Shown: positions 10,553-21,689, counted from the stretch's first letter. The stretch is 64,000 bases of DNA from Leguminivora glycinivorella (GCF_023078275.1 NC_062971.1:7130001-7194000), one strand, 5' to 3'. Numbers and translations: made by a program. Notes: a model not told the origin generated them from the sequence alone.

Positions 10553-10650
10553 GATTGAATAAGTTTAGCGGTGCAAAGGGGCAACGCCGCCAGCATCCTG
10601 GGTTCACTTCCAGAGGTCGGTTCTTTAGAGGAGATTTTTTATATTTAGTT
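10553..10650 (+). pseudogene. C-terminal tail of a LINE-type polyprotein
   Basis: The frame starting near 10564 reads LAVQRGNAASILGSLPEVGS and ends a few residues later at a stop. It matches the ends of the fragments at 14858-15010 and 26553-26660. I associate this tail with retrotransposon pol proteins of Lepidoptera but cannot name the clade. An AT-rich 3' UTR follows. Confidence 0.55.
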
Positions 10651-10826
10651 TTAGCATTAATTAAATTTTTTGTTGTGTATATTTATATTTATTGTTATAT
10701 TAATAGTTGTAAATAAATTATATTCGGCAGTTGACCCACAAAAATATATAACATCCGCGATGCCAAACATTATCCTAAGCATATCCACCTCGCTCACGCT
10801 TACGGTCATGCTAGTGGAAGAAGACT

Positions 10827-11157
10827 CATTATGATCCTCCTTGCGTTATCCCGGCATTTGCCACGGCTCATGGGAGCCTGGGGTCCGCTTTGACAACCAA
10901 TCCCAAGATTTGGCGTAGGCACTAGTTTTACGAAAGCGACTGCCATCTGACCTTCCAACCCGAAGGGTAACTAGGCCTTATTGGAATTGGCCCGGTTTCC
11001 TCACGATGCTTTCCTTCACCGAAAAGCGACTGGCAAATGTCAAGTGACATTTCGCACATATTTATGTTCCGAAAAATTCATTGGTACGAGCCGGGGTTCG
11101 AACCCGCGACCTCCGGATCGAAAGTCGCACGCTCATACCACTAGGCTACCAGCGCTT
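10827..11157 (-). mobile_element. tRNA-derived SINE (family 2), complete
   Basis: Minus-strand copy. The head at 11157-11085 reads GCGCTGGTAGCCTAGTGGTA (box A) and GGGTTCGAACCC (box B). The body has CCAGTCGCTTTTCGGTGAAG and AATCTTGGGATTGGTTGTCA, and the 3' end is near AAGGAGGATCATAATGAG. The tRNA-like head is part of the SINE and not a tRNA gene. Confidence 0.85.
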
Positions 11158-11159
11158 TT

Positions 11160-12400
11160 GTTTTGAAGACTATTGTTTGAAAATTTTTAATATTAGTCAA
11201 GTGGTTTCGTACTACAGACTGTAAGTAGTGGATGTAAGTCATATAATATATTTATGTATTACATTATTTTCGGTTCAATTGTGGTGTGGGCGATGCACTT
11301 ACAATTTGTAACTGCAATATCACGATTTTGTTTTCTTTCAACCATTTAATTACTGACACATTAAAATATTTGACCAGAATTCATGTACTCAGCCTGTCTT
11401 TTATGGGAACAGAGGCGTGAATTGGGACGTAGGTACAGTTACAATCAAAAGTAACGGATCAAACAACGCTTCAAAGTAACAGAATGGTCTGTATTAACCG
11501 CTAAACAAAAACTGATATGTCTATACATAGAAAGAATAATTAAACGTTTACATTTCTGTCCGCGAACTGCACAGATGTATCTCCATTTAGTGTCCGTATC
11601 ATAGTCTGCTTTTATCACTTGTCCTATCATGCGTCTAGAAAGCCTCAGGCAGAAAAAACTACGCGCTGCCAGACCCACTCCTCTGAACTCTGATCATGTC
11701 TGCGATCGCTATGGTAGAAGATGCCGCTCTGGTATCTCTTTAGCCACCGAAGACGTTCAATCAACCTCCACACAACACATAACTTACTAGACGCTGCAAC
11801 AATCATCGGCAATAAATGACGTGGCCAATGATGATGATGATCATGCGTCACTTTCGCACTTACATTTTTGTTGGACCGTGAAAGACATTGTGACAAAATG
11901 ATAGACAGCCGTACATCTTAGCCCTGAAAAAGTGGTTAGGTACATTTGTCAGATACTTTTTGACGTGTTGTTTCATCCTCTTCTATCTGCTGACTGTATA
12001 ACATGATCATGCAAAACTGAGCGAGCACAAAGTACCCAAACGCTGACTCCTCGGCGTTGCGCAAATTATATCAAAAGCAATTTTCGTGCCAAAGAGCTAC
12101 AAATTAGGCACCAAGTCTACTTCAAGTCATAGCAAGAAGATAAATGTTAGTTTGATGATCGTTATCTTCCAACATTTTAGCTCTTCAGTTTTTATCTACT
12201 TAAATCTCTTGGAAAATTCCAATTTATTTAAGGAACGAATGGGTAGGTAGGCAGGTACTTCAATAACTCAAGACTCAGGCTCAGAAGTAGTTTGACAAAA
12301 ATGCTGAATTTATGTCGAATATGTCGAAAGACAGCCCGAGTTGATTTATTAATACAATACTTCAGCATTCGTTTTACTTTATTAAATTAGATCGATCAAA
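11160..12400. other. Unassigned intergenic stretch
   Basis: Short open frames at 11445-11678 and 11645-11896 carry no motif I recognise. A (GATGAT)-like run at 11826-11840 may be the tail of an old LINE. No gene is supported. Confidence 0.4.
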
Positions 12401-12412
12401 TTAGGATATTAA

Positions 12413-12535
12413 CACTTTCGAAACCGGGCTCTACGCGGCGCTACGACATTTTCGCTACATACGGGGAAACCCATGTAATCGGCTACGCTTCTACGAGCGG
12501 TGTACCCGACAGTCGGGTTCTTGGTAGCGAAAGTG
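12413..12535. mobile_element. TTAA-flanked MITE, piggyBac-like target
   Basis: Starts CACTTTCG after TTAA (12409-12412) and ends CGAAAGTG before TTAA (12536-12539). Inner blocks are also inverted (ACCGGGCTC against GACAGTCGGGTT). 123 bp, non-coding. TTAA duplication is typical of piggyBac-type elements. A related but unbounded piece lies near 48255-48330 (CATTTTCGTTACATACGGG). Confidence 0.7.
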
Positions 12536-12599
12536 TTAAGAGGCGAATACTATCTAATAATATCGCCATGTATGGTCATGAAAAAATGTAAATAATAGT

Positions 12600-12740
12600 T
12601 TTTTTTTTTATAACTCGTCGGTGACAAACAGGCATACGGTCCGCCTGATGGAAAGCGGTCACCGTAACCGGCCTGCAAGTCAAGGGTTGTCACGTGCGCG
12701 TTGCCGAACCATTAGAAACTTGTACACACTAACACACTAA
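12600..12740 (+). repeat. LINE- or SINE-derived 3' fragment
   Basis: After a T-run the block GACAAACAGGCATACGGTCC...GCCTGATGGAAAGCGGTCAC...GTGCGCGTTGCCGA appears. I recognise this as a widespread lepidopteran repeat, but it has no ends or coding content that would allow a class to be assigned. Confidence 0.4.
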
Positions 12741-13429
12741 TTGTATTATACGATTGAATTGCAGTAATGTATCTAGACGCCTGATGGAGTCTACATAACA
12801 TTACGCTTCTTAGTACATTTATATACTGCGACACTTAGGTTCAATAATGTATATAATATTCTATTGTCTTTGATTCAATTTACATTCAGAAAAATATTTG
12901 GTTAGAATAGAATAACTGAGTAAAAATTCGGTACTTACATTATTATGAGATTTATGAGCCACATAAATAAGATATAACGAAACCAGCAGGATGTTCAAGA
13001 AGCTTCTATATCTATTCCTCCCTCTTTCATTAAACCCTGTGTTTTGAGTAATTCGGTATTAAGTTGAGAGCACGAGGCTGTAAAGAAGAGTGGCTTGGCT
13101 CGTTATCAAGCCAGTAAACGTAAGCCGCGCGGAGGTAACTTGTTCCTGAAATAACTCGCTGAAAATTGAAACATTTTAACACTTAAGAGCAGTTTTTTGC
13201 GGATCCGAAGTTATTAAAATATTTCTCGCAAAATAATTGCTAATCCGAGTGTAAGCGCATTATAGTTTAATAATATATATTAAATATTAAAGTAGATTTT
13301 TGATAATAATTTAATGAACAAGTAAATCCATTAAAACTATTATAAACTCAGAAATAAGTCCGCAACCTGCCATACCAACTGATACTGCAGTTGCGTTCGC
13401 TTTGCCGCGCTTTCCTCCCAATATGGCCT

Positions 13430-14358
13430 AAAGTCGCCGTCAATAGAAATTACGAACAATGAAATACACATATTCCAACACTCTTTTATTGTTTTAATGG
13501 TCTAGGATCATGGGGTGATATGATTTGACTGAATAACACATATTTAAGCCAGTATTTGATTAGTCAGAATGGAAATTAAAGGCATATTTAACCGCCTTCC
13601 AAATCTCAAGGGAAGGGGTTCTCAATTCGTCTGTATTTTTTTTTTAATGTTTGTTCCTCGATATCTCCGTCGTTACTGGACCGATTTTGAAATTATTTTT
13701 TTTATTCAATATTGGTCCCATTTTTCTCAGAACCCAGTTCTGATGATAGGATCCTGGAGAAATCGAGGGAACTCCTCAAATCTGAAAGGCATACATAGGG
13801 TGATTTTTTGTGTTTTTAAAGGAACAGCATACATTTACGTACGGAACAGTGACATTTGGTGCAGTGGAACTCCTGATGATGGTCAGAATGGAACTCCTCA
13901 AATCTGAACGGCACACTTATAGTGACTTTGGTATTTTTATAAGAACAGCATGCACTTACGTCCAGAACAGTGACATTTGGTGCAGTGGAACTGCTCATGA
14001 TGGTCAGAACGGAACTCCTCAAATCTGAACGGCACACTTATACTGACTTTGGTATTTTTATAAGAACAGCATGCACTTATGTCCAGAACAGTGACATTTG
14101 GTGCAGTGGAACTGCTGATGAAGAGTGAGCCGCCCCTGGTTAGAGTTCCGTTCTGATAATCATTCTCATCTGTAAGTACTTCAGAATCATCCAAATTTCA
14201 AAATTGGTTCAGAAATGACGGAGATATCGAATAACAAACATTAAAAATATACAGACGAATTGATAACATAATCCAACATGAAGGCGGTTTTTTTTTCTTA
14301 AAAATTATGAATACAAGGTTTGTTTACATTGTTCGCAAGTTCTGTTGACGGCGACTTT
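13430..14358. mobile_element. Composite inverted-repeat element
   Basis: The outer arms AAAGTCGCCGTCAATAGAAA (from 13432) and their diverged complement (to 14358) enclose a second inverted pair: AACCGCCTTC...CAATTCGTCTGTAT...TCGATATCTCCGTC from 13590, and its complement ending at 14289. The inner arms run about 100 bp. Either one element has long imperfect arms or one fold-back sits inside another. 60476-60760 is related to the inner left arm. Confidence 0.6.
13822..14115. repeat. 121-bp tandem repeat, about 2.4 units
   Basis: GAACAGCAT/GAACAGCATGCACTTA recurs at 13822, 13943 and 14064, a period of 121. Units include CAGTGACATTTGGTGCAGTG and GGAACTCCTCAAATCTGAA. It lies in the middle of the inverted-repeat element 13590-14289. 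Overlapping short frames on both strands are periodic artefacts. Confidence 0.9.
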
Positions 14359-14857
14359 AATCGGGACCGATTAGGTCTGCTTAGAGTAGACATACTTAGG
14401 TAGCTATTCATTTATTTGTCTTAAATCCAGTAAAAATTTTGATATTTATCTGTTTGGTAAATATTTTCATACTTCTTGTTTTCCACGAAAGAGAATTGTA
14501 AAGCAGGGAGCTCAGGCATTATTGCCCATTTTGTTCATCCTCCACCCATATTACACTTTCTGGAACCAATAAATCCAACCAAAATGGGTTACTTTATGCC
14601 CTTGTTGTGCAATCTACTATTTCACTTGAGGACGGAAACTATTACGAGAAGCACTTGTCTATCTAAACCGAAGGAGACTAAGATCTATATCGGCTGAATA
14701 GGCGCTTTGTCAGGTTTAATGGTTCGCCCGCCCGATACTGTTTAAGGTTAGACTAGGTACCTACCCGCAATTTGTTCAAAATGTGCAAGATACTGCGGCA
14801 CACGAGGTGTAAGGGACTGTCTATTTTGATTTTGATTTCCATATAAGCATCCGGTTG

Positions 14858-15010
14858 AGGTAACTGGTGACCGAAGCGCTGGCGACTTCCTCGCACAACA
14901 TATCAGCATTGCGATACAGCAAGGAAATGTCGCCAGTATCCTTGGTACAATACCTCAATGGCCTATTTTAGACATTAGGCAGCTTTTAAGTTTAGTCATA
15001 GTTTCTTATA
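14858..15010 (+). pseudogene. C-terminal tail of a LINE-type polyprotein
   Basis: One frame reads VTGDRSAGDFLAQHISIAIQ followed by QGNVASILGTIP. It shares the (S/A)(I/V)A(I/V)QxGNxxS(I/V)(L/M)G core with 10553-10650 and 26553-26660. The 3' flank is AT-rich with AATAAA. Fragment only. Confidence 0.55.
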
Positions 15011-15074
15011 TAATTATGTAAATATGTTCATGTAAATAAAAAGATTACTAATAAAAAATAGGTAGATACTCACT

Positions 15075-15371
15075 TACTAATAATATAGTATTATAAATGG
15101 GATGATGAGTTGTTCTGTATACTTATTATATTGTTTCCTGTATTGAGGTGTGCAATAAAGAGCATTTGTGTTGTTGTGACTGTTTGTCCATCTTTCACGA
15201 CAAAACTGAGCGACGAATTGACGTGATTTTTTAAGTGGAGATAGTTGAAGGGATGGAGAGTAAGTTTTTATCTCTCTCTAATCCCCCTTTTGCTATAAAA
15301 GGGGGTGGAAGTTTGTATGAAGCATTCTGCCATTTTGAATTTGACGCGAGCTAAGCCGCGTGCAAAAGCTA
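15075..15371 (+). mobile_element. Helitron-like element, decayed copy with internal insertion
   Basis: Carries the family body (GACGTGATTTTTTAAGTGGA, GTTGAAGGGATGGAGAGT) and an eroded 3' end (CGTGCAAAAGCTAT). About 80 bp not in other copies separates the 5' end from the body. Older than the copies at 8297 and 50209. Confidence 0.55.
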
Positions 15372-15685
15372 TTGTTACATATTTAGATTTTTTTATATAT
15401 TTTACGCGACGTAGGTTTGAATCGAGCGAGCGGTCTATCGTAGAAATGGAGTACGTTGGATCGATTCAAGCCCTGAAAACAGGAATCTTGGTATTTACCT
15501 TCATAGAATTATTACATTTTTCGATTAATAGTTTACAGTGAATTACAAAATGAGACAGAATGTTAGTGAAATAGCTGCAATAAAAAAATACGACGCAATT
15601 TTTTTTTTTTTTAAACCGTTACGTGCATTTTTTTTCCTCGCTAGCACAAATGCCCACTTAGGTACTAGACTACCTAAAGTACAGG

Positions 15686-15905
15686 CATTATAACTACAAA
15701 ATTAAAATTTTGATAAAAACCCCGACCGCGACATAATGGACCGATTTTCATGAAACATGGCTAAGAACACTCCCAATTAACTCAATTTTCAGACAAAAAA
15801 AACTAAATCTAAATCGGTTCATCCTTTCGGGAGCTACGATGCCACAGACAGACACACACAGACAGACAGACACGTCAAACTTATAACACCCCGTCGTTTT
15901 TGCGA
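15686..15905 (-). repeat. CAGA-family dispersed repeat
   Basis: Body with CGACATAATGGACCGATTTTC, AAATCGGTTCATCC and a (CAGA)n/(CACA)n microsatellite, starting near AACCCCGACCGCGAC. Related copies: 44818-45047, 45222-45523, 58376-58635, 61495-61768 and 61990-62252. Translations rich in VCLSVCLS are microsatellite artefacts. Confidence 0.8.
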
Positions 15906-16440
15906 CAACACATACAAATAAGATAAGAAAGTTATGACACCTATGTAATGGCCGGTGCTGTATTAATTTCATAAAATTGAATTATTTTGGGTTATCTCTC
16001 TATCTCTCTATTCGCTCTATCCGTATAATAATGTTATCCTTAGTTTTTAAACTCAGACCCAGACATTTCCTTCGGGAATACTAAACATTCCAACATGGAA
16101 GGTACATTATAAACTAATTTATTCTGTAGTTTCGAATTTCAACAAACACTTTTTACTTTCTGGAAAAGTTAATAAGTAAATAATATCCCAAAGGATAACC
16201 TAACCTAACCTACTTTGGAACACAAGCTTTTCTATAATATTCTAAATAAAGGCACTCAGTACAACTAAAGAACATAAGAATAGATGGCAGCACTATCTCT
16301 CTAGCTATACCGTAATTCTCTAAAGATTCATTATAGGAGGTGAAAGTACAATTGCTCGCCCTTAGAGTTGGTCAAAAGGCGCCTAGCCTCATCAGAGATA
16401 ACATGTTACACTAGAGAAATTTCGGTAATGACGTTAGCCG

Positions 16441-17978
16441 TAGGGCTTGCATTCCGGAATTCCGGAATCTCGAAATTCCGGAATTTCGGACAATTTTTCC
16501 GATATTACAGTTCCGGAATTGAAACACATAATATCGAAAATTCCGGAATTGAAAAAATATATATTTTTAGATGAAAACGTGCAATATCAGCCTGGTTATT
16601 TTACCAAACTACCACAGAATGTATAAGAAATATGTAAATTCATAAGTTAGACACTGTTCGGACTCAGATGGTACATATTTTATGGCCAAAAGGGCTAGTT
16701 AGAGCGAGAGCGTCTAATTTTAACCCACTAATATTACACCATCGTCACTTTCTGGTTTTGCGAACTTAAATTTCAGTAACAATCAAAATTAATTAGTATC
16801 GAAGCGGCAAAAACTTAAAATATTAAGTATGTACTTCTTTTCTCATAGCACGGAATATTTTAAGACAAAAAGTCTTAATTTCAGATGCAAATCGTAGTGT
16901 TTTGATATTACATTCATTCAAAAGTCGTAGTTACTTATACACTTTTCAGAAAGGCGTGTGCATATTTTACTAAACTCTATGACCGCCTACTACAAAATCA
17001 AAAGATTTGAGGAGCAAATGTATGGAAAATGGTGGATATGAAAAGAATGTTTTATTTTTAACAAAAATTCAAGGTGTACACTAGGTATAAATCAGGAACT
17101 CCGATTTTTTGCGCCTCGAAAACAAATGATGGATATCTTTTTCCCCTACTCGAGTCTGATACAGGTAATTCAATACTTAATTTATTACATTTATGTGAAC
17201 AATTGATACGTTATGCCACTCTTGTAAATTATTACTTTTACATTATTGCGATGATCGATGATCAATCGATGCATATGCATTTAAAATCCTTGTTTTTATT
17301 AGTTTAATTGATAAAACAACAATTTTGTCCTTGTCCATATTGCTGTAAATCCTCAAATATAAAAAAAGTTCAGTAGGAAAACACTGTATTTGGGGTAGTT
17401 TTATTTGGTTTTTTGTCTAAAATGTGTAGTTTTTATTACTAAATGATGTGTCAAATACTATTAAATAATACTTAATGTTAAATATGTGAGTGTGTTTAGT
17501 TAAACGTCCCACTTTGTCGGTTACCATTAAGGCGAGATTTACTTGTATCTTTATATGAATAAACTGACAAAGCAGCTTTATAGCAATCGACAAAGTGGGA
17601 CGTTTTCCTTTGCACACTCACATAATATTTACTTTAATGTTAACTACTATCAGAAAACTGGCACTAAAACCTCGTTTGTATCGTTTGCTGTTGTTCGAAA
17701 TACCTTGCAAGACCGATTTTGACACAAAATGGCCTCTCCTGTAAAATTACTAAAATGAAAATTGCAGTGTTATATGCCTTTTAGGTACGGAGTTATTGTC
17801 TTAAACGCCGATTAATAATACATTTCAATTTAAAATTCTAATATTTCATCAAAAACCCACCAGAAAACAAAGCCAAAAAAATTGTTCAATTCCGGAACTA
17901 GTTCCGGAATTCCGGAATTGAAGTCCAATCTCGAAAACCAGTTCCGGAATTGAAAATCGTCCGATATTGCAAGCCCTA
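16441..17978. mobile_element. hAT-type non-autonomous transposon with 8-bp duplication
   Basis: Ends TAGGGCTTGCA.T at left and its complement at right. An exact 8-bp duplication GTTAGCCG flanks it (16433-16440 and 17979-17986). Both subterminal zones hold several copies of the palindromic block AATTCCGGAATT, likely transposase-binding repeats (inference). No transposase is recognised in the 1538 bp. A separate hairpin MITE is nested at 17483-17624. Confidence 0.85.
17483..17624. mobile_element. Hairpin MITE nested in the hAT element
   Basis: TATGTGAGTGTG at left and CACACTCACATA at right. Inner inverted blocks AAACGTCCCACTTTGTCG and CGACAAAGTGGGACGTTTT. 142 bp, non-coding. Confidence 0.8.
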
Positions 17979-18085
17979 GTTAGCCGCGTAAGCTGAAGTC
18001 CCGGATTCGATTCACAGCTCGACCACCAGTGGGCCTTGTTGTTTTTTCTTTCGTGTATGATATTTATTTCAATTTTTTAAGGCAC
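17979..18085 (+). mobile_element. SINE-like tRNA head interrupted by the hAT element
   Basis: GTTAGCCGCG...GTCCCGGATTCGATTCACAG has a box-B-like sequence, followed by GACCACCAGTGGGCC and a T-rich tail. The hAT target site GTTAGCCG lies inside the head, whose 5' part ends at 16440. The identity as a SINE is inferred. Confidence 0.45.
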
Positions 18086-18708
18086 TCAGTGTCCAATGAA
18101 ATGCAATTTTATTGAGAGTGTCGCGCTAATTAAAAAGAGTGATACAGAAACACAAAGCATTTCATTGTCGTAGCGCAAAGCCATTGTCAGCTTGCCCAGG
18201 CCGGCAAGCTTGGTCGACCTTAACACGACCAAAGTCTGTCAGTTTCCATGAAATATAATTATAGCCCTTTCCTTGTCTCAAGGGCACACCTCAATTATAT
18301 CCACTACAGCACTTTCAGGGCATTAATTCGTAACAAAAAGGTCATTACCCGGCCGCCTAGCGTTCCTGGCAGTCAAGTTGCCCGCCGTAGCGCGAAATAA
18401 AGATCACAATGAGGCTGTAATAAGTGCTGCTTGTACGACGTACCTACCACAGTAGATACAACCACAGTAGACACGGTATGCAGGTTCACCTGAATGTCAA
18501 GCACGGACACGGATAAAGCGTCACATCAGTTCGTCCTTTCCGCACTATTTTTAAGTGTAATAGGGACGCACCAACGCAATGGGTTAATGTGCTAACGCCC
18601 ACTGGTTGAAAACCTATTAAATAAACCTTGTGACAAATAAAGGGCCAGCCACATGTTTGTTACATTACAACACATGCTACCCATTTAAGTAGCGTAATCG
18701 TCTATAGT
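18086..18708. other. Gene-less stretch
   Basis: Mixed composition. No repeat ends, tRNA-like folds or coding sequence that I can support. Confidence 0.4.
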
Positions 18709-18966
18709 AAATAAATAAATAAATAAATATTGGGGACACCTTACACAGATCAACTTAGGCCCAAACTAAGCAAAGCTTGTACTGTGAGTGCTAAGCGACG
18801 ATATACATACTTAAATAGATAAATACATACGTATATACATAGAAAACATCCATGACACAGGAACAAATATCTGTGCTCATCACACAAATAAATGCCTTTA
18901 CCGGGATTCGAACCCAGGACCGCGGCTCAGCAGGCAGGGTCACTACCGACCGAGCCAGACCGGTCG
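18709..18966 (-). mobile_element. tRNA-derived SINE (family 1), complete
   Basis: Head GACCGGTCTGGCTCGGTCGG at the right end (box A), then GGGTTCGAATCCCGG (box B), the family body and an (ATTT)n tail at the left. The tail is an uninterrupted run of TTTA units at 18709-18730. Confidence 0.88.
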
Positions 18967-19166
18967 GCGGTCTATCTCTATCATATCACTCGAAACATCT
19001 TTGTGGGACAAAAACATTTTGTATTTCATTCGTTACGGAGCGCAAACGATTAAAGTGTTAGTTAGGTACCTATAACCTACCCCGACTTACAAGCGTTGAC
19101 AAACTGTACCTACTGAATAAAAACTTTCACGAAAGAATCAACCTCGTAATCGCGAAAAAAATGCTG

Positions 19167-19330
19167 GTTTAATAGATAATCAAACGAACTTACCTGTAAG
19201 TGATGTTCGATGACTATTAAACGATGTGATTCGCCCGAGTGATTACACTATACTTTACATGTAGTAGCACGCGAATGTGCTGCCATCGTACACAATTTTA
19301 GAGTAACATTTTTAACAAAAAAATATCATA
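19167..19330. repeat. DIRS-like left inverted terminal repeat
   Basis: Begins GTTTAATAGATAATCAAACG. The part from about 19226 pairs with the right end over roughly 100 bases. The outer 60 bases or so are absent from the right end but present in complementary form in the internal region, as in DIRS1-type elements, where one terminal repeat is longer. Confidence 0.85.
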
Positions 19331-19426
19331 CACGTTTCTTATAAAAAAGGCCATCAAATACGTGTGCTATTTCGTGACCAATTGGGTAGAATCTGGAGCT
19401 TGACCAGTTCGGGTCAGGGAGGGTTG

Positions 19427-19547
19427 TAATCACTCGGGCGAATCACATCGTTTAATAGTCATCGAACATCACTTACAGGTAAGTTCGTTTGATTATCTAT
19501 TAAACTTCTGTGATTCGCCCTTCGTGATTACACTATACTTTACATGT
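19427..19547. repeat. DIRS internal complementary region
   Basis: 79 bases complementary to the left end, overlapping by TATTAAAC (19498-19505) with 50 bases complementary to the right end. The overlap equals the shared terminal octamer, so this region spells the head-to-tail junction expected of a circle. Confidence 0.88.
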
Positions 19548-19653
19548 AGATGTTTAGAGTTACACGAAATAGCAGATTAAATGAAACATGTATGTTTGAA
19601 AAATATAAATAAAACAAACGTTTACGTCAGTTTAACTGTAATCAACAGACACT

Positions 19654-20610
19654 TCAATTATTATTACCATGTAATATTGTACGAGCAAATACTTCGGACG
19701 AGTCCGCCAGAACATCTCTATTATAGAACCTAGCGAACGTCAAGGAATAATCTGACCAACCGGCGGTCTTCTTAATCAGTTCTATATTAACCCCGAGCCG
19801 GTTGGCTGCTGACGTACTTGCGTGTCTCGTACTATGCGATTTGAAGATCGATGTATCAATACCACTCTCGAGCAAAGTGGTTTTGATCCATCGACTCAAG
19901 GTTTGTGAACACACTTTTCTAAATGGTTTTTTAAAACTTGTAAAAAGAAAATCACAATCGCTTGGGCGATTGGTAGATGAGACAACCAAATAACGTTCTA
20001 AAGTCCTTGCAGGACAAATTGACTGATTTTCATCGAAATAAGGCAGAATCAGTTTTGGCTGAATGCGATTAACTGCGGATGTCTTAATCTTATCTGTAAT
20101 GTTAATAATATATTTCTTATTACATTTATGAATATTACTTAGCTTGATTAACGATAAGGTTTGCACACGGTGTGCCGTAACTAATGCCAAAATAGTTATT
20201 AACTTCCTAGAAAGATGCTCGTAAGAAAGGCTTTCATTTGGATACCAACAACTTAAATGATTAAGAACGATTGAAGGGTCCCAAGTAAAATCATATCGTG
20301 GATTTGGAGACCGCAGTTTGTATACTCCCGTCATAAAACGTTTCACAGTTGGATTATTTATAACATTATTATTCAATATTAATGACAAAACTGCTTTCGC
20401 AGTATTAATTGATCCAAATTGACAACCTTGATTAAAAAGTAATGTGAAATAATCTAATACTTCTGCTACGCCGACATCAAAAATATCATAACATTTTTCC
20501 TTACAAAATATATACCATTTCTTTAAATAACAATTATATTGCTTAAGTGTGGTTTCTGTAAGTGACGCTAGCATGATGTCTGCCGCTTCTGCAGGAGTGC
20601 CTTGCCTCAT
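19654..20610 (-). CDS. Tyrosine recombinase of the DIRS-like element
   Basis: 318 codons, intact. In DIRS elements this enzyme inserts a circular DNA copy without target duplication; it replaces the integrase. An N-terminal SAM-like DNA-binding region lies about residues 10-110 and the catalytic domain about 130-312. The catalytic set is visible: R148 (in AHRVQTL), H259 and R262 (HSTRHA), W285 in the position often held by histidine (AGWSD) and the nucleophile Y296 (RFYNRD). The start ATG overlaps the stop of the upstream RNase H frame (ATGA), which decides the start. The element's internal region follows 100 bp downstream. A stand-alone Crypton recombinase is unlikely because RNase H lies upstream. 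Confidence 0.9.
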   Translation of the reverse strand: MRQGTPAEAADIMLASLTETTLKQYNCYLKKWYIFCKEKCYDIFDVGVAEVLDYFTLLFNQGCQFGSINTAKAVLSLILNNNVINNPTVKRFMTGVYKLRSPNPRYDFTWDPSIVLNHLSCWYPNESLSYEHLSRKLITILALVTAHRVQTLSLIKLSNIHKCNKKYIINITDKIKTSAVNRIQPKLILPYFDENQSICPARTLERYLVVSSTNRPSDCDFLFTSFKKPFRKVCSQTLSRWIKTTLLESGIDTSIFKSHSTRHASTSAANRLGVNIELIKKTAGWSDYSLTFARFYNRDVLADSSEVFARTILHGNNN

Positions 20611-21596
20611 GAACGCCGCCCGGACAACACTCCGGCAACCAGGGTAAGGCTCCTGTGCAGCTTGTGTTCGACACTGTAAGGGGAGGACAATAAATTTGGT
20701 TTAGGTGGGAGTTCTATTCGTTCAGAAATCAATAATCTCTCAAAAAGAGGAAACCAGGGTTGTGTAGGCCATAGTGGCACAACAACAATGCCCTCCGCTT
20801 TATCTGTTATTATCTTTTGCAACATCCTAAGTATTAGACAAAATGGTGGAAAGGCGTAAAAGAAATACGACGACCAAGATATGGTAAACGCGTCGATATT
20901 GTACGCGTCAGGATCACGATGCCACGAAACAAATCTAGTACATTTTTTGTTTATTCGACTCGCAAAGAGGTCAATCTCTGGACTTTTGTTTAAAAAATTA
21001 CAAATTTTTCGAAAGGCACTGTCGGCTAGCTCCCACTCAATGTCTGCATGTTTCCGGCGTGATTCTGCATCTGCTATATCGTTGTTTTCTGAACGAACGT
21101 ACGAAGCAAATATATGTATATCGCGTTCCTCGCACCATTGCCATATCTGTCGGCTTAATTCACTCAGATGTGGGAATCAAACACCACCCATGTGATTGAT
21201 ATATGAAATCGCAGTGGTATTGTCTATCCTTAGCAAAATCTCACAATTTTTGTAATCTTTAGCAAATATTTTTAAACCAAAAAACGCGGCAGTTAACTCT
21301 AGACAATTAATGTGTTGCCCAAGCTCATGACTGGACCACTGACCACTGGCTGTCATATCTGAGCAACTTGCTCCCCAGCCTGTTAGCGACGCATCAGAAA
21401 ATATCTCTAATTGATAATTTCCTGTCTTGATCGGATTACTACATGTTTCTATATTATATATCCACCAATCTAGATCATCATCTAAGCTACCCGGAATGCT
21501 AATGTATTGATCATAGTCATCATTTTTACTTAAATAAAGAAATTTGATTCTTTCCAATCTCTTAGTATACAACCAGCCGTATGAGTAAAAACACAA
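20607..21596 (-). pseudogene. RT end and RNase H region of the DIRS-like element
   Basis: Two collinear open pieces in one frame, separated by a TGA after INHMGGV (about 21177). The first piece (21596-21177) has RNase H motifs: IFSDAS near residue 66, LELTAAFFGLKIF and RIDNTTAISYINHMGG. The second (21176-20607) continues FPHLSELSRQIWQW and FASYVRSENNDIADAESRRK, ending GVLSGRRS at a TGA that overlaps the recombinase ATG. This order and these motifs are typical of DIRS pol. The N-terminal RT palm is gone: open sequence stops about 100 bp from the terminal repeat. The in-frame TGA makes the protein broken unless read through. Confidence 0.85.
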
Positions 21597-21689
21597 TTAT
21601 TTCACTAACAAAGGAAAAGTACGTGCACGATGGCCGCCACACAAAACGTGTATGAAATACCCCCAATTTAGGCGAGATATTTTTTTGTT

